Part shown: piece after piece, positions 6,982-10,802 of the stretch
How the letters are laid out: every line of letters starts with the position of its first letter
Position numbering within the stretch: the first letter of the stretch is position 1
Notes under the pieces: generated by a model
Seen by the model: only the letters and a program-made list of their open reading frames with translations
Database searches by the model: none
What the model was told of the DNA's origin: nothing
Position numbers and translations under genes: made by a program
From: CAYOVG01 sp964407285
GTDB taxonomy: Bacteria > Desulfobacterota > Syntrophobacteria > Syntrophobacterales > Syntrophobacteraceae
DNA: 10,802 nucleotides
NCBI GenBank assembly: GCA_964407285.1
Contig: CAYOVG010000252.1
Coordinates: forward strand, 1-10,802
Reading direction: 5' to 3'

Positions 6982-6989
6982 AAAGGAGG
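6982..6989 (+). promoter_or_regulatory. Ribosome binding site deciding the start at 6995
   Basis: AAAGGAGG lies 5 nt before the ATG at 6995. The in-frame extension upstream to 6893 has no such site and would bury the signal peptide behind 34 residues. Confidence 0.8.
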
Positions 6990-6994
6990 AAAAC

Positions 6995-8341
6995 ATGAAA
7001 TGGCAGAAGCTGTTTTCCGCTGTCTGCATTGCGGTATTGCTTCCCGGAATCATAGCGGTTCAGAGGATTGATGCCGTAGAGCAGCGCAATGAGGTCTCGT
7101 ACCTGCGGGGACCTTACAACATCGCTTTCTTCCATCGCAATAACCAGGCATTCCGGATCGGGGCCGCAATCCATTATGCCCATGGGATACAACACGATTA
7201 CCTGCTCCTGAATCCAATCTCTCAAAGCGAGGAGACGGACAGAAAAGCCGATGAGGGTTACATGAAATTCATCCATAACCCTCCTCGCACCGAACCTACC
7301 ATGGAATACTACGGTCCATACACCGCCCAGGTAGTATTCAACCTTTACAGGGCCATAGACTGGACCCACATGCACCATGAGCAGACTTACGACATTCTCT
7401 CCGAGAAGAGCATTCCATGGCGGAATAAGAAGGAGTGGACCGACAGGGCTGTGAACTACTACCTCGAAAAGCTCGATATTCCGAGAAGCCCGGCTCCGCT
7501 TGATGTCACAATGCGAAGGGCTGCAGTTATGATGAAGCCCTACACGACGCTCTTCAGAAATTACTATCCCCGATCCAATAATTTCTTTTACGCCGCTCAC
7601 TGGTGGCATCCGGTGATCTACGAAGCAATGATGATAGGCGGGAATGATGAGGAGCAGGAGACAATGGTCAGGCAGACGGATCAGACGTTCTTTTCGAACG
7701 TTCTATACAACAGGCCGTTGAGAATGCTGCTCAGCCGTGAGGCAATGCCGAGATACTCCAGGATGTCACCCGAGTCGGCCAATATATTCGATAATCTTCA
7801 TATGCTCCACGGAATTGCCTACGATTTGCTGTCTTATGAGAAATGGACCAACGAGCAGAAGAAAGCGGAACTGTACCGGGTGATCGAGGCAATGAGCTAC
7901 CAGCCCGGAGATGAACAACTTGCACGAAAGTTCAAGACCCCTTACCCGGATATGGACCCTAGGGTCTATTACGACTGGATGAAGGGGACGGAAGGAGATA
8001 TGAATCGCATAATGACGGAAATGATGCAGGAAATGATGCCCATGATGATGCCGGGGGGAATGAGCGGGGACATGGAGAGGAAGATGTGGGATCAGTTCTA
8101 TAAGAAGCTCGAGCCCGGCATGCAGAAAGGCGAGTATCCAGGTTCCCTTATGGATGCGATGAAATCGGTCGCGCCCGGCATGAAGGTGATGCCGGAGTCG
8201 GTGGAACCTGGAAAGACGCCGAAGATGATGGTCGATACCATGCTCAAGGGATGGCAGGAAAAACACGGCAGCATGCCCGATATCGAGCCCGTCGCCATGG
8301 ACAGGGACCCGTCCGCTCCTCCACCCGTATTATCCAGGTAG
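6995..8341 (+). CDS. Exported His/Met-rich repeat protein of unknown family
   Basis: A 448-residue protein. The frame extends upstream to 6893, but AAAGGAGG at 6982-6989, 5 nt before the ATG at 6995, and the signal peptide beginning there (MKWQKLFSAVCIAVLL..., cleavage near residue 27) decide the start. I do not recognise the family. Seen directly: four copies of H-x2-H-x4-[D/E], at H60/H63/D68, H125/H128/D133, H202/H205/E210 and H269/H272/D277, with Leu or Met two residues after the acid. Copies 1 and 4 share HGI, copies 2 and 4 share YD-x-LS. The spacing of 65-77 residues suggests four diverged alpha-helical repeats. Residues 329-427 contain 22 methionines, including MMPMMM at 347-352. The C-terminus is Pro-rich. 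Binding of a metal or heme in the periplasm is inferred. Probably co-transcribed with the barrel gene 53 bp downstream. Confidence 0.85.
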   Translation: MKWQKLFSAVCIAVLLPGIIAVQRIDAVEQRNEVSYLRGPYNIAFFHRNNQAFRIGAAIHYAHGIQHDYLLLNPISQSEETDRKADEGYMKFIHNPPRTEPTMEYYGPYTAQVVFNLYRAIDWTHMHHEQTYDILSEKSIPWRNKKEWTDRAVNYYLEKLDIPRSPAPLDVTMRRAAVMMKPYTTLFRNYYPRSNNFFYAAHWWHPVIYEAMMIGGNDEEQETMVRQTDQTFFSNVLYNRPLRMLLSREAMPRYSRMSPESANIFDNLHMLHGIAYDLLSYEKWTNEQKKAELYRVIEAMSYQPGDEQLARKFKTPYPDMDPRVYYDWMKGTEGDMNRIMTEMMQEMMPMMMPGGMSGDMERKMWDQFYKKLEPGMQKGEYPGSLMDAMKSVAPGMKVMPESVEPGKTPKMMVDTMLKGWQEKHGSMPDIEPVAMDRDPSAPPPVLSR

Positions 8342-8394
8342 GTCCGTGGATTCGGGAATAAATGACTACTGACTCGATCAGAGGAGAAACGGCA

Positions 8395-9186
8395 ATGAAA
8401 CTGCGGAACGAAGTGTCCATATGTGTCTGGGGAACTGCTCTTCTCATTGTATCGATTTGGCTTTTGCCGCCGTTTGGCTCCACCTGCCATGCATCGGATC
8501 ACTATAACCTGGAAGAAGGCATTCCCGTCGAAGTGGAGGATTCGCTTCCCACGGCGTATCTCAATCGGGAGATACAGGCCTACTTCCGTTGGGAGAGAAC
8601 CGACGATGATGAGGACAGGTTCAAGGCCGCGACCATCCTTGAATACGGGGTGATGCGAAATGCTCAGGTGGAATTGGAAGTACCCTTTGTCTGGGGAGAG
8701 GCTGTTGAGGAGGAGGGAATAGGCGACGTACAGCTTGCCGCACTCTACAGCTTCAACCAGGAAACGCTCTGGATTCCGGGATTGGCCCTCAAGGGAGTCC
8801 TCGAGTTTCCGACGAATGAAGACAGCAGGGGAGTCGATACGACACTTAAGCTTATCTTAAGCAAGACGCTCGGCCGGAGCACCCTCTGGAATCGCCTTCA
8901 CATCAACGCATCGTGGAAGCACAACAGCGGTGCGCAAAAGGATGAGCGTGAGGACTACTACGTTGCGGTGGCCGGATGGGATGTCAGGGTGGGACCTGAA
9001 ACCCTGCTCATTGTCGACTTCGTCAGGGAGCAGGAAAAGGAAAAGGGCAAAGAGGCCAATATAGTGGAAACCGGCTTGAGATATCAGCTTACCCCTCTTA
9101 CAGTGCTTGCGGCCGGCGTAGGGGCGGGGATCGGGGATGAATCTCCCGAGGTGCGAACGACGATCGGCTTTCAACATTCCTTCTGA
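8395..9186 (+). CDS. Small outer-membrane beta-barrel protein (MetA-pathway/transporter-like)
   Basis: A 263-residue protein. GAGGAG at 8381-8386, 8 nt upstream, selects the ATG at 8395 over an in-frame ATG at 8362. Residues 1-34 form a signal peptide (hydrophobic core WGTALLIVSIWLL, cleavage probable after CHA). The mature part has alternating polar/hydrophobic strands with acidic turns: ATILEYGVMRNAQVELEVPF, then GIGDVQLAALYSF, LKGVLEFPTNEDSRG and VETGLRYQLTPLTVLAAGVG. It ends in phenylalanine (GFQHSF), the usual C-terminal signal of outer-membrane barrels. The pattern resembles the family annotated as putative MetA-pathway phenol degradation or transporter barrel; substrate unknown. It follows the His/Met-rich gene by 53 bp in the same direction with no terminator between, so an operon is likely. 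No other porin genes lie nearby. Confidence 0.78.
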   Translation: MKLRNEVSICVWGTALLIVSIWLLPPFGSTCHASDHYNLEEGIPVEVEDSLPTAYLNREIQAYFRWERTDDDEDRFKAATILEYGVMRNAQVELEVPFVWGEAVEEEGIGDVQLAALYSFNQETLWIPGLALKGVLEFPTNEDSRGVDTTLKLILSKTLGRSTLWNRLHINASWKHNSGAQKDEREDYYVAVAGWDVRVGPETLLIVDFVREQEKEKGKEANIVETGLRYQLTPLTVLAAGVGAGIGDESPEVRTTIGFQHSF

Positions 9187-9240
9187 TCCTTCTATCGATT
9201 TTAGGCCTGTCCACGCACTTCCGGCGTCCGGCTCTTGCCG

Positions 9241-9266
9241 GGATTGTGCTCTTCGGGGAGCAATCC
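9241..9266 (+). repeat. Hairpin downstream of the barrel gene
   Basis: GGATT-GT-GCTC pairs with GAGC-AATCC (5 + 4 bp with a 2-nt bulge) across a TTCGGG loop. A smaller hairpin, CCGGC-TCTT-GCCGG, lies just upstream at 9228-9241. Neither is followed by a T-run, so termination here is uncertain and read-through into the DUF389 gene is possible. Confidence 0.4.
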
Positions 9267-9381
9267 TAAAATGAATAATGAAGACGTAACAGGAGGTCGA
9301 GCGACATTCCCGGCATATTGAAAGGAGACTGTAGAACGGCTTTCACACATTTTGCCTTCCAATCCGGGCATGGAGGAAAGA

Positions 9382-10659
9382 ATGCGTCAATTGATGGTTC
9401 ATGCGCCTCGGGGGCGGGGCAGGGACGTGCACGACATGGCCAAGGCGCGTAACGGTGCGAACATTGCGTGGTTTGAGGCGGTGTCGTCAGGGGGCAAACC
9501 GATTGACATGGTGATCCTGAGTGTTTCCAACGGGCAGGTCGAAAAGCTGCTGGACGACCTGGATGCGCTGCCCGAGGTGAATGTTACCCTGATTCCGCAA
9601 GGCGTCATGCCCTTGCATCCTCCCGCCTCGCAGGCGTCGGAGCAGGTAAAGGACGTGGCTGCGCGAAGCCCCATCGAAGTGTTCCTGGGAGGTCTGCAAA
9701 GCGTCGGGTCCTGGAGGGGCTTTCTGGGTTATGCGGGCCTGGGGGCTGTCGTGGTGTGGATCGGCCTGTATACGAATACCATGTATCTCCTGGTTGCCGC
9801 CATGCTGATCGCTCCTTTCGCGGGTCCGGCCATGAATACGGCCCTCGCGACGGCCCGCGGCGACCCCGGCCTTTTGGGCAGAAGCATCACCCGGTACACG
9901 GTGGCGCTCCTCCTGAGCGTGGTCGTGACGGGCATTCTGAGCCTGGTCTTTCAGCAGGATATAGCAACAACGCAGATGGTTGAAGTAAGTCAGATTTCAA
10001 CCATTTCGGTCCTGCTGCCCCTGGCCGCTGGCGCGGCGGGTGCCCTCAATCTCGTGCAATCCGAGAGGAACAGCCTGGTGTCGGGCGCCGCGGTCGGAAT
10101 GCTGACGGCATCCTCCCTCTCGCCTCCCGTCGGCCTCATCGGTATGTCGACCGCGATAGGACGCTGGGACATGGCGATAAGCGGCATCTTTGTGCTTCTA
10201 CTGCAGCTTGTGGGCATCAACCTCTCTGGAGCGCTCATATTCAGAGCGTACGGGATTTCTGCCGAAGGAGTGCGCTTCACTCGCGGAAAGGCCTGGGTCT
10301 TCCCCGTCTCCCTGGTAGTAACGGCATTGCTGATTGCAGGAATGCTGCTCTGGCAATTTTCGTCCAGGCCGGATCTGCAGAGATCCAGCATCGCTCAAAG
10401 GGCGCGGGCCGAGGTCCAGAAAGCGGTGGAGGCGAGCGGCGTCGCGAAGATGGTGTATGCGGATGTCCGGTTCACTCGTCCGAGCATAGAGGGGCAGAAT
10501 ACGTTGCTTGTGGTCATCTACGCGCAACGGGGGGCAGAAACGGAATTGACGGCAGGAGAAATCAGCTCCCGTCTCAAAGACGACATACGTTCCCGGCTGT
10601 ACCGGCAGGGATTCAATGTGACTCCTCTTATACAGGTGAACGTCCTGGATGATCAATAG
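9382..10659 (+). CDS. DUF389 family multi-pass inner-membrane protein
   Basis: A 425-residue protein. The frame reaches a TTG at 9352, but GGAGG at 9372-9376, 5 nt before the ATG at 9382, fits best and gives MRQLMVHAPRG, a typical family start. Residues 1-77 are a soluble domain (...LDALPEVNVTLIPQG). Residues ~110-327 hold the membrane core, about six hydrophobic segments, with the pair of similar re-entrant-looking stretches LVAAMLIAPFAGPAMN (about 136-151) and GMLTASSLSPPVGLIG, as in DUF389 (TIGR00341-type) proteins. Residues 328-425 form a second soluble domain (AQRARAEVQKAVEASG...). The transported substrate, if any, is unknown. The upstream spacing of 195 bp suggests a separate or read-through transcript from the barrel gene. 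Confidence 0.85.
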   Translation: MRQLMVHAPRGRGRDVHDMAKARNGANIAWFEAVSSGGKPIDMVILSVSNGQVEKLLDDLDALPEVNVTLIPQGVMPLHPPASQASEQVKDVAARSPIEVFLGGLQSVGSWRGFLGYAGLGAVVVWIGLYTNTMYLLVAAMLIAPFAGPAMNTALATARGDPGLLGRSITRYTVALLLSVVVTGILSLVFQQDIATTQMVEVSQISTISVLLPLAAGAAGALNLVQSERNSLVSGAAVGMLTASSLSPPVGLIGMSTAIGRWDMAISGIFVLLLQLVGINLSGALIFRAYGISAEGVRFTRGKAWVFPVSLVVTALLIAGMLLWQFSSRPDLQRSSIAQRARAEVQKAVEASGVAKMVYADVRFTRPSIEGQNTLLVVIYAQRGAETELTAGEISSRLKDDIRSRLYRQGFNVTPLIQVNVLDDQ

Positions 10660-10725
10660 GGGCGGCGCGGCGATAAATGATGGAGGACCAGGGTTTTGCT
10701 TGCCTGTGGTGCGTGTGGCGAGCTA

Positions 10726-10731
10726 TATAAT
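10726..10731 (+). promoter_or_regulatory. Candidate -10 box after the DUF389 gene
   Basis: TATAAT matches the -10 consensus perfectly. No -35 lies at 16-18 bp; the nearest TTG-containing hexamer, TTGCCT at 10700-10705, is 20 bp away. It precedes the possible gene start at 10764, so transcription beginning near 10738 would fit. Confidence 0.35.
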
Positions 10732-10763
10732 AGGGAAGAAAAACCTGAAAAAGATGGGGGCGC

Positions 10764-10802
10764 ATGAGGATAAAAAGCCTTTTGGATCTCATAACAGCCA
10801 CC
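10764..10802 (+). CDS. Possible start of a gene running off the right edge (partial)
   Basis: An ATG at 10764 opens a frame of 13 codons, MRIKSLLDLITAT, to the window edge. A GGGGG run at 10756-10760 lies 3 nt upstream, close for a ribosome binding site. An overlapping frame from ATG 10754 (MGAHEDKKPFG...) is the alternative. The placement after a -10 box supports a gene start here, but 13 residues cannot identify a product. Confidence 0.35.
   Translation, partial: MRIKSLLDLITAT

Larger units (their letters stand above)
6417..6994. other. Intergenic region without a convincing gene
   Basis: This 578-bp stretch begins with a hairpin and terminator for the PRC gene. Open frames of 60-100 codons cross it, but none has a ribosome binding site or recognisable composition, and the largest (from 6491) runs through the terminator. 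Two TTGACA hexamers occur, at 6660-6665 and 6799-6804. The second has GATAGA 18 bp downstream (6823-6828), a weak candidate promoter for the gene at 6995. Confidence 0.55.

Noticed and set aside
8426..8493. Lipoprotein signal in the barrel protein (Cys at residue 32)
   Set aside because: The residues before the Cys (GST) do not fit a lipobox; a normal signal peptidase I site after CHA fits better.
9352..9381. TTG start for the DUF389 protein at 9352
   Set aside because: The nearest upstream Shine-Dalgarno sequence is about 24 nt away, while the ATG at 9382 has GGAGG 5 nt upstream and a family-like N-terminus.

Overview
The window looks like chromosomal DNA from a Gram-negative, moderately GC-rich bacterium. 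The best guess is a Desulfobacterota member (formerly Deltaproteobacteria), Syntrophobacter-like. This rests on protein style only: a membrane pyrophosphatase, signal peptides with outer-membrane barrel-type proteins, and a DUF2254 / BON / DUF1207 / PRC-barrel / DUF389 mix. No rRNA, tRNA, CRISPR array, transposase or prophage gene is visible. The gene content is mostly cell envelope and ion handling.

Layout. 1-93 is the 3' end of a gene entering from the left. 94-698 is a 605-bp gap that appears to hold a promoter and a long, GC-rich, strongly folded leader. 699-2762 encodes a complete proton-pumping membrane pyrophosphatase (HppA) of the K+-independent type, closed by a clear intrinsic terminator (2793-2830). 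2972-4348 encodes a DUF2254 inner-membrane protein. It converges on 4425-5552 (minus strand), an exported protein with an N-terminal BON domain and a C-terminal DUF1207 region. A 438-bp divergent intergenic region with a palindrome centred on TATAAT separates it from a small exported PRC-barrel protein (5991-6416), followed by an intrinsic terminator (6507-6550). After a gap with no convincing gene comes a two-gene unit: an exported protein I cannot assign to a family (6995-8341) and a small outer-membrane beta-barrel-type protein (8395-9186). Then comes a DUF389 multi-pass membrane protein (9382-10659), and possibly the start of another gene at 10764.

The most interesting item is the 448-residue exported protein at 6995-8341. 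It contains four copies of the motif H-x2-H-x4-[D/E], starting at residues 60, 125, 202 and 269, spaced 65-77 residues apart. They are followed by a tail with 22 methionines in 99 residues. This suggests an undescribed periplasmic metal- or cofactor-binding repeat protein, apparently co-transcribed with an outer-membrane barrel. The function is inference; the repeat and the Met-rich tail are read directly from the sequence.

How the genes may work together: HppA couples pyrophosphate hydrolysis to proton export. DUF2254 and DUF389 proteins are inner-membrane proteins of unknown role. The BON-DUF1207, PRC-barrel, His/Met-rich and barrel proteins would be periplasmic or outer-membrane. Apart from the 6995-9186 pair, the terminators and intergenic gaps indicate mostly single-gene transcription units, so a shared pathway is not demonstrated.
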